The notes under the pieces: generated by a model
Told to the model about the DNA's origin: nothing
Databases searched by the model: none
Seen by the model: only the letters and a program-made list of their open reading frames with translations
Shown: positions 22,727 through 29,563 of the stretch, piece after piece
Layout: every line of letters begins with the position of its first letter
Numbering within the stretch: position 1 is the stretch's first letter
NCBI RefSeq assembly: GCF_005508865.1
Contig: NZ_SCOM01000002.1
Coordinates: 682,001-746,000, forward strand
DNA length: 64,000 bases
Source: Pseudomonas sp. F(2018)
Lineage (GTDB): Bacteria > Pseudomonadota > Gammaproteobacteria > Pseudomonadales > Pseudomonadaceae
Reading direction: 5' to 3'
Made by a program: the position numbers and the translations under genes

Positions 22727-23875
22727 ATGTCCGCCTTCCAGGAATACTTCGACCAATCCCATCAGCTGGTCCGCGATTCGGTGCGCCGCTTCATCGAGCG
22801 CGAAGTCCTGCCCCATGTGGCGGACTGGGAGGAGGCCGAGGAATTCCCCCGCGAGCTGTACCGCAAGGCCGGCGCCGCCGGCATTCTCGGTATCGGCTAC
22901 CCGGAACAGTACGGCGGCAGCCATGAGGGTGACCTGTTCGCCAAGGTCGCGGCCAGCGAAGAGCTGATGCGCTCCGGCTCCGGCGGCCTGGTCGCCGGCC
23001 TCGGTTCGCTGGATATCGGCCTGCCGCCGGTGGTCAAGTGGGCCAAGCCGGCGCTGCGCGAGCGCGTGGTGCCCGAAGTGCTGGCCGGCGAGAAGATCAT
23101 GGCCCTGGCGGTGACCGAGCCCTCCGGCGGCTCCGACGTGGCCAACCTCAAGACCCGCGCCGTGCGTGATGGCGACTTCTATCGCGTCACCGGCAGCAAG
23201 ACCTTCATCACCAGCGGTGTGCGCGCCGACTACTGCACCGTGGCCGTGCGTACCGGCGGTGAGGGTTTCGGCGGCGTCAGCCTGCTGCTGATCGAGAAGG
23301 GCACGCCCGGCTTCACCGTCGGCCGCTCGCTGAAGAAGATGGGCTGGTGGGCCTCGGACACCGCCGAGCTGTTCTTCGACGACTGCAAGGTGCCGGTGGA
23401 GAACCTGATCGGCGTGGAGAACATGGGCTTCGCCTGCATCATGGCCAACTTCCAGAGCGAGCGCCTGAGCCTGGCACTGATGGCCAACATGACCTCGCAG
23501 ATGGCATTGGAGGAAGCCATGGCCTGGGCCCGCGAGCGCGAGGCCTTCGGCAAGCCGATCGGCAAGTTCCAGGTGCTCAAGCACCGCCTGGCCGAGATGG
23601 CCACCCAGCTGGAAGTCTCCCGCGAGTTCACCTACCGCCAGGCCGCCAAGATGGCCGCTGGCAAGAGCGTGATCAAGGAAATCTCCATGGCCAAGAACTT
23701 CGCCACCGACGTGGCCGACCGCATCACCTACGACGCCGTGCAGATCCTCGGCGGCATGGGCTACATGCGCGAAAGCCTGGTGGAGCGCCTATACCGCGAC
23801 AACCGCATCCTCTCCATCGGCGGCGGTTCGCGCGAGGTCATGAACGAGATCATCAGCAAGCAGATGGGGCTTTGA
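22727..23875 (+). CDS. Acyl-CoA dehydrogenase
   Basis: 382-residue FAD enzyme that oxidises an acyl-CoA to its enoyl-CoA and passes electrons to ETF. The N-terminal helical domain is followed by the FAD-loop signature LAVTEPSGGSDVANLKTRA (~residue 125) and SKTFITSG. The C-terminal domain contains ERLSLALMANMTSQMALEEAMAWAREREAFGKPI and the family signature DAVQILGGMGYMRESLVERLYRD. Chain-length specificity cannot be read from sequence. It is a single gene, likely controlled from the palindrome upstream. A hairpin (23924) follows. Confidence 0.92.
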   Translation: MSAFQEYFDQSHQLVRDSVRRFIEREVLPHVADWEEAEEFPRELYRKAGAAGILGIGYPEQYGGSHEGDLFAKVAASEELMRSGSGGLVAGLGSLDIGLPPVVKWAKPALRERVVPEVLAGEKIMALAVTEPSGGSDVANLKTRAVRDGDFYRVTGSKTFITSGVRADYCTVAVRTGGEGFGGVSLLLIEKGTPGFTVGRSLKKMGWWASDTAELFFDDCKVPVENLIGVENMGFACIMANFQSERLSLALMANMTSQMALEEAMAWAREREAFGKPIGKFQVLKHRLAEMATQLEVSREFTYRQAAKMAAGKSVIKEISMAKNFATDVADRITYDAVQILGGMGYMRESLVERLYRDNRILSIGGGSREVMNEIISKQMGL

Positions 23876-23923
23876 ACTGCGCCTTCTGGACAGTGTGATG
23901 GCCAATTAGTAGCCTCGCCCGAA

Positions 23924-23941
23924 GCGCCTCGATTGAGGCGC
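23924..23941. terminator. Short hairpin after acyl-CoA dehydrogenase
   Basis: GCGCCTC, GATT, GAGGCGC: a perfect 7-bp stem 48 bp after the stop. There is no strong T run, so termination is uncertain. It marks the last ordinary Pseudomonas sequence before the cassette array. Confidence 0.45.
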
Positions 23942-24037
23942 AAGGCTTTGCCGTAGCCATGTCGTGTTTGCTTTTCCTTCCTGCCGCTTCTGTTTGGCAT
24001 GACCTCAGGAAAAACATCGACTTGCGGAGCGACAAGG

Positions 24038-24101
24038 AATGTTATGCGACACATGTGGCGGAAAATATTACGCCAGTTGTGTCGTCTACTTATAGTTAGG
24101 C
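24038..24101 (+). other. attI-like recombination site
   Basis: The stretch begins with ATGTTATGC, similar to ATGTTACGC in class 1 attI. It has an inner inverted repeat, GACACATGTGGCG (24048-24060) against CGCCAGTTGTGTC (24071-24083), pairing at 11 of 13 positions. It ends in the core box GTTAGGC (24095-24101). It lacks the left-hand GCCTAAC box of an attC, and the first cassette gene starts 36 bp after it. Assignment as attI is inference from form and position. Confidence 0.55.
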
Positions 24102-24137
24102 GCCACATCATTTACGACGCTAACAGGGGAGAAGGTC

Positions 24138-24761
24138 ATGAGTGAAAGCATTCCGTTCGTTCAAGCGTACGGCAACGTGACGAAGGCGCTTGAGCGAATT
24201 CAAGCGGCTGCTACTCCACCTAGATTCACCCAGGATTTTCTCGCAACTAAATTGGATCTAGCCGGCGGGTCCGCGAGGCCTGTCATTCCGTTCTTGAAAC
24301 GCCTGGGATTCCTCGGGTCAGACGGCGTGCCGACTGATCTTTATAAGAAGTTCCGAAACACTTCCGAGCGCGGCCGAGCGGCTGCGGCAGCGCTTAGGGT
24401 CGGCTTTCGTCCACTATATGAAGTCAACGAGTACATCCACGACGCAACCGAGAAAGACCTCAAGGGAGTTGTAGTTCAAGTGACTGGGTCGGAGCCGACC
24501 TCGAGTACCGTGAAAGCCATCCTTGGGTCATTCAAGGCTGTGCGTGCGTTCGCGTCGTTTGACGACGAAGACTTGCCAGAAGATTCAGCAGATGCGTCCG
24601 TGAGAGAAGCGAACACTGAACGTCATGATGAACCAGCCACGAGAGCCGGAACCTCCAAGATCGGCCTCTCATACACCATCAATCTTAACCTTCCGGCTAC
24701 TTCCGACGTAGCCGTCTTCGATGCGATCTTTCGAAGCCTCAAAGAGCATTTACTCAAATGA
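24138..24761 (+). CDS. DUF5343-family protein (first gene of cassette 1)
   Basis: 207 residues. The N-terminal ~120 residues match my memory of DUF5343: YGNVTKALERIQAAATPPRFTQDFLAT, then SARPVIPFLKRLGFLGSDGVPTDLYKKFR and a repeated Leu-rich helix region, which suggests a winged-helix-like fold. The middle (~150-175) is charged and probably flexible. The C-terminus (IGLSYTINLNLPATSDVAVFDAIFRSLKEHLL) has the look of a short beta-helix partner-binding or oligomerisation motif. ATG 24138 follows GGGGAGAAGG. Its stop overlaps the start of the HEPN gene (ATGA), so the products are made together. Function unknown; DNA-binding antitoxin is a plausible role. Confidence 0.75.
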   Translation: MSESIPFVQAYGNVTKALERIQAAATPPRFTQDFLATKLDLAGGSARPVIPFLKRLGFLGSDGVPTDLYKKFRNTSERGRAAAAALRVGFRPLYEVNEYIHDATEKDLKGVVVQVTGSEPTSSTVKAILGSFKAVRAFASFDDEDLPEDSADASVREANTERHDEPATRAGTSKIGLSYTINLNLPATSDVAVFDAIFRSLKEHLLK

Positions 24762-25342
24762 ACCTTGAGCAGAAGATAAAGCTCTTCGCTATCAGCAATC
24801 AGCTATTGGAGAACGACCTGGATCGCGTCGAACGAGAGCATTCAATCGACTTAGGTCGCGATCACCAACGAACGTTGAGCAAGGATCAAGACTACTACCC
24901 TCAGCTCGAGCGAGAGTTGCGCCAAGAGGCAGCGCGCATGGGTGATCATTACGAGGTCTTCTACTCACTTGAGCGAACGATAAGAGCGTTTGTCTCTGAA
25001 ACTTTAGAGGCTGCATCTCCTGGAACTTGGTGGACGGGAACTCGTGTTCAGGAAAAGATTCGCAACGATGCTCAGGCAAGGATGAGGAAGGAAATCGACG
25101 CTGGCGTTACTCCCAGATCGCAAGAACCGATCGACTTCACCAACTTCGGAGAGCTCGGAGAGCTAATCAAATCGAACTGGGACTTGTTTGGCGGCGTTTT
25201 CAAGAGCCCACGTGCCGTTGAAAGCGTAATGTCAAGACTCAACACACTTCGGGGGCCGATCGCTCATTGCTGCCCGCTTTCTGAAGACGAGGTTGTCCGC
25301 CTTCGACTTAGTGTGCGTGACTGGTTCAGGCTCATGGAGTGA
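24758..25342 (+). CDS. Swt1-type HEPN-domain protein (second gene of cassette 1)
   Basis: 194 residues. The C-terminal ~110 residues form an all-helical HEPN domain with the Rx4H motif R165-GPIA-H170 (LNTLRGPIAHCCPL). Before it is the Swt1-like lead-in IDFTNFGELGELIKSNWDLF. HEPN proteins with RxxxxH are often ribonucleases, many of them toxins or phage-defence effectors. The N-terminal ~60 residues are helical and charged. It is translationally coupled to the DUF5343 gene, so the pair is likely a complex. Ribonuclease activity is inferred from motif only. Confidence 0.78.
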   Translation: MNLEQKIKLFAISNQLLENDLDRVEREHSIDLGRDHQRTLSKDQDYYPQLERELRQEAARMGDHYEVFYSLERTIRAFVSETLEAASPGTWWTGTRVQEKIRNDAQARMRKEIDAGVTPRSQEPIDFTNFGELGELIKSNWDLFGGVFKSPRAVESVMSRLNTLRGPIAHCCPLSEDEVVRLRLSVRDWFRLME

Positions 25343-25367
25343 GTCTCCTGGGCTCGGCCAAAGCTCA

Positions 25368-25423
25368 GCCTAACCAATCATTCAAACCGACGCCTTCGGC
25401 GCGGCTTAACTCAAACGTTAGCG
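25368..25423 (+). other. attC site 1 (end of cassette 1)
   Basis: R'' GCCTAAC at 25368-25374 and R' GTTAGCG at 25417-25423 bracket a 56-bp imperfect palindrome. Central arms GACGCC/GGCGC surround TTC, and GGCTTAACTCAAACGTTAG is the classic right half. It begins 26 bp after the HEPN stop codon. This is a textbook short attC. Confidence 0.88.
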
Positions 25424-25439
25424 GCCAAAGGAGGTTACA

Positions 25440-25745
25440 TTGACAATCCGGAGTGTCATCAACAACCGAATAAGGCTTTCAAATATCTCCGTCTTTGGCG
25501 GCATGCTAGTCAGTGCCGGCTTAACTCAATACCAGCTCAACCAAAACCAAGAGCCCTCGATCTGGTCTTTTGCAGGGTTCTTCATAGGCTTCGCGGCAAT
25601 GCTGGCAATCAAGTTCTCAACAAAATGCTCATCGTGTAAGGGAAATATTGGGTCAACGCTTATGAGTAGCGGCCATTTTGTTTCGCTCCCCAAGAAAATC
25701 AAATACTGCCCGCTATGCGGCGTTGATATAGACACCAAGCAGTGA
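25440..25745 (+). CDS. Two-TM zinc-ribbon membrane protein (cassette 2)
   Basis: 101 residues from a TTG start at 25440, chosen because AAAGGAGG ends 5 bp before it; no ATG fits as well. Two hydrophobic segments (VFGGMLVSAGLTQY and WSFAGFFIGFAAMLAIKF) form a hairpin. They are followed by a zinc-ribbon-like tail with paired cysteines CSSC and CPLC about 28 residues apart. It is the only gene of its cassette and is not recognised as a named family. The cassette setting suggests an accessory or stress role, which is a guess. Confidence 0.7.
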   Translation: MTIRSVINNRIRLSNISVFGGMLVSAGLTQYQLNQNQEPSIWSFAGFFIGFAAMLAIKFSTKCSSCKGNIGSTLMSSGHFVSLPKKIKYCPLCGVDIDTKQ

Positions 25746-25751
25746 GTTGTC

Positions 25752-25840
25752 CGCTAACAATGCGCTCAGCTGCCGCTCACTCCGTTCACTGGGCGTCCAG
25801 AAGCTGCGCTTTTGGACGCCCGTTAGTTTAATCGTTAGCC
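25752..25840 (+). other. attC site 2 (end of cassette 2)
   Basis: CGCTAAC (25752-25758) and GTTAGCC (25834-25840) bracket an 89-bp palindrome. Its inner arms GGGCGTCCA and TGGACGCCC pair perfectly. It starts 6 bp after the cassette 2 stop codon and ends 15 bp before the next gene. Confidence 0.85.
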
Positions 25841-25855
25841 GACCAAGGAGAGTGC

Positions 25856-26926
25856 ATGCCGTCTCTAGATTTTGAGGTTGAAAAACAAGATTTCCGTGAT
25901 TACTACAATGGCAATCATGGACTGCTGGAAGGAGCAAAGAATTCCTTCATAACCTTGGTTAACTCTCTAATCAGAAGCTCAAGCGATATAGCTATTTCGA
26001 AGATAGAAGGACGCGTAAAGGACAGAGATGAGTGCATTAAAAAATTCAACAGAAAATATAGAACAGACCTAGAAACAAATGCCCAAAAATATCGAATTCT
26101 AGATCACATTACTGATTTAATTGGCGTGCGCGTAGTTTGTCTATATGAAGATGACATAGACAAAATTAAAGATCTTCTGTGTGCCCACTTCGAAGTTATA
26201 GATATTACAGATAAAATTGCGCAAATTGAAAACACTGAGAATTCATTCGGCTACAAAGGCTTGCACTTAGATTTAAAGCTAAACCAGAAGCGAAAAGAGC
26301 TACCTGAGTACTCGCAGTTTATTGATCTCGGTTTTGAGGTCCAGGTTCGCACCATAATTCAAGACTCATGGAGTGTCTTGGATCATAAGATCAAGTACAA
26401 AAAATCCATACCAATCAGCCTTAAGCGAAGAATCAACTCATTAGCCGCTCTGTTTGAGGTTGCTGACCGAGAGTTTCGAGAAATTCGAAATGCCACTGAG
26501 GAAAGTATAAAGGCAGAAGACATTCCCCAGGAGCAAATCACTAAGGAATCTGATCAAATTGAAGCAGGAGAAGCGCCTCCAAGATTCAAGCTCTCCCCCT
26601 TAAATGCATTCAGTTTTTTGAAGATTGCAAATCACTTCTTCAACGGATTCGAATTTGAAGCCCATAAGGTTGACGGCTTCACAGAAGAAATAGTTTCGCT
26701 AAAACCAGATATAAGTCGTGGCAAATTCAACTTTTACCTGCGCGAGAACATATCAAAAGTAAAGAAGTACAAAGAATTCTTTGAGGGGGCATATCCAAAC
26801 GATAAGCTCAACCCGTACACGATAATCAGGCACTGCCTGTATTTGGGCAATAAAGAGATATTCGCAAAGCTACTAACCAGTCAATCCACAGAAACTTTCG
26901 AAGCTTGGCTGGCAGATAACGGCTAA
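25856..26926 (+). CDS. RelA/SpoT-domain nucleotide pyrophosphokinase, toxSAS-like (cassette 3)
   Basis: 356 residues. The N-terminal ~185 carry all alarmone-synthetase signatures: R53-V-K55, D87-LIGVR, SFGYKGLHL (Y133, H137), E161-VQVRT, and W172...H177...Y181K. There is no HD hydrolase domain before it. The C-terminal ~170 residues have no ACT, TGS or zinc-finger domain that I recognise, only helical, aromatic-rich sequence. Family options are a small alarmone synthetase, a toxSAS toxin, or a CapRel-like fused toxin-antitoxin that senses phage. It is strongly AT-rich relative to the chromosome, alone in its cassette, with the start 15 bp after attC 2. No separate antitoxin gene is visible. 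Confidence 0.82.
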   Translation: MPSLDFEVEKQDFRDYYNGNHGLLEGAKNSFITLVNSLIRSSSDIAISKIEGRVKDRDECIKKFNRKYRTDLETNAQKYRILDHITDLIGVRVVCLYEDDIDKIKDLLCAHFEVIDITDKIAQIENTENSFGYKGLHLDLKLNQKRKELPEYSQFIDLGFEVQVRTIIQDSWSVLDHKIKYKKSIPISLKRRINSLAALFEVADREFREIRNATEESIKAEDIPQEQITKESDQIEAGEAPPRFKLSPLNAFSFLKIANHFFNGFEFEAHKVDGFTEEIVSLKPDISRGKFNFYLRENISKVKKYKEFFEGAYPNDKLNPYTIIRHCLYLGNKEIFAKLLTSQSTETFEAWLADNG

Positions 26927-26930
26927 TAAC

Positions 26931-26997
26931 TGGTTCAAATCGTTCGCTTCGCTCACTTGTAGACGGCAAGAGCCGGCCCCTTAACCAACCGCTACGG
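26931..26997 (+). other. Degenerate attC site 3 at the right end of the array
   Basis: GGCTAATAACTGGTTCAA at the left, CCCCTTAACCAACCGCTACGG at the right (shown as two halves of a known attC style) and GCC/GGC inner arms look like an attC. The right core box reads CGCTACG instead of GTTRRRY, so recombination there should be impaired. It begins 5 bp after the cassette 3 stop codon. Beyond it, base composition returns to Pseudomonas-like. Confidence 0.6.
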
Positions 26998-27034
26998 CTC
27001 CATGAGCCGATTTCTCCAAGGATGGGTGACAACA

Positions 27035-27619
27035 ATGCATCCGATTCAATGCAGGTGTGGCGCCGTTAAAGGCCAGCTTGAAAGCAATAACACTCACAAT
27101 CGCCTTATCTGCCATTGCACCGATTGCCGTGCCTTTGCGCGTTTTCTTGGCAATCCCTCTGCTGTGCTGGATAAGCAGGGTGGAACCGAGATAGTCCAGA
27201 TAGCGCAGCAGCACCTGCGCTTCCTGCAGGGCGAAGAGCTTTTGTCGGCAGTGCGGCTCAGCGACAAGGGCATGCTTCGCTGGTACACGTCGTGTTGCTC
27301 GACGCCTATCGGCAATACCATGGCCGATTCCAAGGTGTCCTTTATCGGCCTGGTTCACGCCTGCCTGGACCGGGAGCGTATGGATAGGGATTTTGGTGCC
27401 GAGATTGCGGTGCTGAATACCGACACCGCGCTGGGCGATCCGCAGCCCAAGCAGCGCGGACTTGTCGGCGTTATCGCTCGATTTATCTGGATCGTGGTCA
27501 CAAACCGTATCGGTGGGGGTTACCGGAAGTCGCCCTTGTTCGATGCTTCGGGCCTGCCGCGGGTCGTTCCCAAAGTCTTGAAGCCTGAAGAGCTGGCCAG
27601 TTTGAAAGTCGATGCGTGA
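27035..27619 (+). CDS. DUF6151 / GFA-like protein
   Basis: 194 residues. The N-terminus MHPIQCRCGAVKGQLE and the CHCTDCRAFARFLG motif are cysteine pairs like those of glutathione-dependent formaldehyde-activating (GFA) zinc proteins. A later CCSTPIGNT motif completes the site. The C-terminal half (RFIWIVVTNRIGGGYRKSPLFD) is typical of DUF6151. The start at 27035 is chosen because family members begin near the first Cys pair; ATG 27002 would add 11 residues. Its composition is closer to Pseudomonas than to the cassettes, so I place it outside the array. Substrate unknown. Confidence 0.75.
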   Translation: MHPIQCRCGAVKGQLESNNTHNRLICHCTDCRAFARFLGNPSAVLDKQGGTEIVQIAQQHLRFLQGEELLSAVRLSDKGMLRWYTSCCSTPIGNTMADSKVSFIGLVHACLDRERMDRDFGAEIAVLNTDTALGDPQPKQRGLVGVIARFIWIVVTNRIGGGYRKSPLFDASGLPRVVPKVLKPEELASLKVDA

Positions 27620-27723
27620 GCGTTGTTCGACCTGGTCAATGAATGGCTGAGATGTGCCTTTCCATTCGGCCAGCCCAGCGCCAAACCCGCCCAAACGCAT
27701 ATTCGCGGTGAGGTCAGATCGAG

Positions 27724-28098
27724 ATGACAGGCAAGCCTCCAGCCACTATCGCCGAATACATCGAGGCGGCGCCTGCCGAGAGCCGGCCGCATCTGCGCAC
27801 GCTCTACGGGATTCTCAAGAGCGTCGCGCCGGAGGCGCAGGAGGCGATCAAGTGGGGCGCTCCGTTCTTCGTGGAGCCGCGTTTTCTGTTCTCTTTCTCC
27901 GCGCACAAGGCGCATTGCAACTTCGCGCCCACCCAGGCGGCGCTGGAGGCGTTTCGGCAGGAGCTGCAGGGGCATAGGACGACCAAGAACTACTTGCAGA
28001 TTCCCTATGGCGAGCCCGTGCCGGAGGCGCTGGTGCGCCAGCTGGCCGAGTACTGTTTGCGGGCTGTTCGAGCGCGCGAGGATGAAGCCTTTTGGTAG
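27724..28098 (+). CDS. DUF1801 domain protein
   Basis: 124-residue YdhG-like protein. It has YIEAAPAESRPHLRTLYGILKSVAPEAQEAIKWGAPFF, the characteristic start of the fold, followed by FSAHKAHCNFAP and a C-terminal helix. Members are small cytosolic proteins, some proposed to bind iron or to act in stress; none has a firm function. It is single, with 104 bp before it and 165 bp after it, and I see nothing in these gaps. Confidence 0.85.
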   Translation: MTGKPPATIAEYIEAAPAESRPHLRTLYGILKSVAPEAQEAIKWGAPFFVEPRFLFSFSAHKAHCNFAPTQAALEAFRQELQGHRTTKNYLQIPYGEPVPEALVRQLAEYCLRAVRAREDEAFW

Positions 28099-28263
28099 CT
28101 TGAACTGCGACCAGCGCTGGCTGCCTGTTTGCACATGGATTGCGATTTGTGGCTCACGCGCATCCCGCGCACATGTTCGAGCACCTGCTGCCATATGCAG
28201 CGCAGGGGCGGGAAGGGCAGGTACGACGCTGTCGCTGGCGCCCAATCATTCAAGGTTCGCTTC

Positions 28264-29028
28264 ATGTATCGATTTCCTCCCAAACAGAAAGCGCGGATCG
28301 GCGCTGAAAGCATCGAGTACGTGCTGGCCGGCAGCGGGCCGGCGACGGTGGTGCTGGTCAATGGCTCCGGCGGGCCGATCGAGGGCTGGCACAAGGTGTT
28401 CGAGCCGCTCTCGGCAGTGGCCAGGGTGTTCGCCTACAACCGTCCCGGCATCGGCGGCAGCGCCAAGCCGCAGGTGGCCCAGTCGGCCGCGCAGATGGTC
28501 GATTCGCTGCGGCAGACCCTGCGGGCGGCCGGGCTGCAGCCGCCCTATGTGCTGGTGGGGCATTCCCTCGGTGGGCTGATCGTCAACCTGTTCGCTCGGC
28601 TGCACCCGCAGGAGACGGCCGGGGTGGTATTTATCGAGGCATCGACGCCGGACGACGTGCTTCTGCTGCACCAGCACGACACCCGGCTACAGCGCTTGCT
28701 GGCGGCGCTGCTCGCTAAGCTGTCACCGCCCAATCCACTGGCGGAAACCCAGCAGCTGGAGCGCTCCGTGGCCGAGCTGCAGGCGGCGCCCGATTTTCCG
28801 GCGGTGCCGCTGACCGTTATCAGCGGCGGCAAGCCGGCGATGGCCTGGGCCACCGCCGAGCAGGCCCTGGCGTTGCGAGCGGAGCATCAGGCTGCGCTGG
28901 CCAAGCTCTCGCCGCTGGGCCGACAGGTGATGGCGCTGCGCAGTGGCCACTTTCCCCAGTTCAGCGAGCCGGAGCTGGTGGTGGCGACGATTGTCGAGAT
29001 GCTGAACAGCCTCCAGGGCACGAGATGA
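28264..29028 (+). CDS. Alpha/beta-fold hydrolase
   Basis: 254 residues. The oxyanion-side motif LVNGSGGPIEGW is near residue 33, and YNRPGIGGS near 59. The nucleophile elbow VLVGHSLGG has Ser101, a candidate acid is in the VVFIEAS/ISGGK strands, and the catalytic His is likely in RSGHFPQF near residue 235. There is no signal peptide, so it is cytosolic. Substrate cannot be assigned. The start at 28264 gives the compact N-terminus usual for the family. Confidence 0.85.
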   Translation: MYRFPPKQKARIGAESIEYVLAGSGPATVVLVNGSGGPIEGWHKVFEPLSAVARVFAYNRPGIGGSAKPQVAQSAAQMVDSLRQTLRAAGLQPPYVLVGHSLGGLIVNLFARLHPQETAGVVFIEASTPDDVLLLHQHDTRLQRLLAALLAKLSPPNPLAETQQLERSVAELQAAPDFPAVPLTVISGGKPAMAWATAEQALALRAEHQAALAKLSPLGRQVMALRSGHFPQFSEPELVVATIVEMLNSLQGTR

Positions 29029-29563
29029 CTGATCACGCGATACCGCGCAGTGCAGCCAAGTCGCTGAGCGATGGAGTGCGAGCGGCAAATACTGCAGCAA
29101 AGACGCCGCGCTCGATAGCGCAGTAGCCGATTTCGCTCCAAGCGTGCAGAGCAGTTCGGGGCCGGCGAGAGCTGCATGGCGAATGGCTTACAGCCTAAGT
29201 CGCTCGCGGCGCACGCTTTGGTCAGCGCAGATTCTGACTCTCCGATCAGGCGGCGGCCAAGCGCAGCGTTATCTGTCTGGAGGGCATCTTTAGGCTTCAT
29301 GCGTCGATTGTGAGCGAACGCCGCCAATGGCCCGATGCCACTTTTATCCGCTCGTCTTGCGACCCGCTCCGGCGGATGGGCGGCACTGTGCGTTCGGAAT
29401 AACAGTTCCATAATCCCTGCGTCGTGCGCTGCGCTGTGCGCACGAGTCAACCCCACATGGATCTCTCCAAGGGTGACGTGCCATACCAGTGCAGTAGCTC
29501 GCGCAGTGATTCAGGTTGTTCTACGGGCAGGGTACGCCCCTTGTTGAATAGGAGTGTTCAGCA
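29029..29563. other. 535-bp stretch with no convincing gene
   Basis: Small open frames exist on both strands, but none has a ribosome site, family features or plausible composition. It holds short GC-rich inverted segments and a lone CGTTATCTG near 29262 that recalls an attC right box. The matching left box is missing. A decayed intergenic or integron-derived stretch is possible. The ribosome site and start of the next gene lie at its right end. Confidence 0.5.

Larger units (their letters stand above)
24038..26997 (+). mobile_element. Integron gene-cassette array without an adjacent integrase
   Basis: An attI-like site is followed by three cassettes. Their genes all read rightward, and each is followed closely by an imperfect palindrome with R''/R' core boxes (GCCTAAC...GTTAGC type). 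Codon use and base composition differ sharply from flanking genes: the RelA/SpoT cassette is AT-rich in a GC-rich chromosome, and the other two are intermediate. No intI frame is visible on the left, where only about 160 bp separate the acyl-CoA dehydrogenase from the attI-like site. Chromosomal integrons are known in P. stutzeri, P. mendocina and P. alcaligenes. Cassette limits: 24096-25417, 25418-25834, 25835-about 26990. Confidence 0.75.

Noticed and set aside
23761..24111. Minus-strand open frame left of the cassette array, tested as an integrase remnant
   Set aside because: The translation lacks any integrase box or the usual N-terminal SLRTEQAY-like motif; I find no intI fragment here.
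28241..28255. attC left half before the hydrolase gene
   Set aside because: CCAATCATTCAAGG resembles attC 1, but there is no R'' box before it and no R' box after it; kept only as a weak hint.
28887..29456. Minus-strand 189-residue open frame over the hydrolase 3' end and the gene-free stretch
   Set aside because: Ser/Arg/Cys-rich composition, no ribosome site, overlaps the real hydrolase gene.
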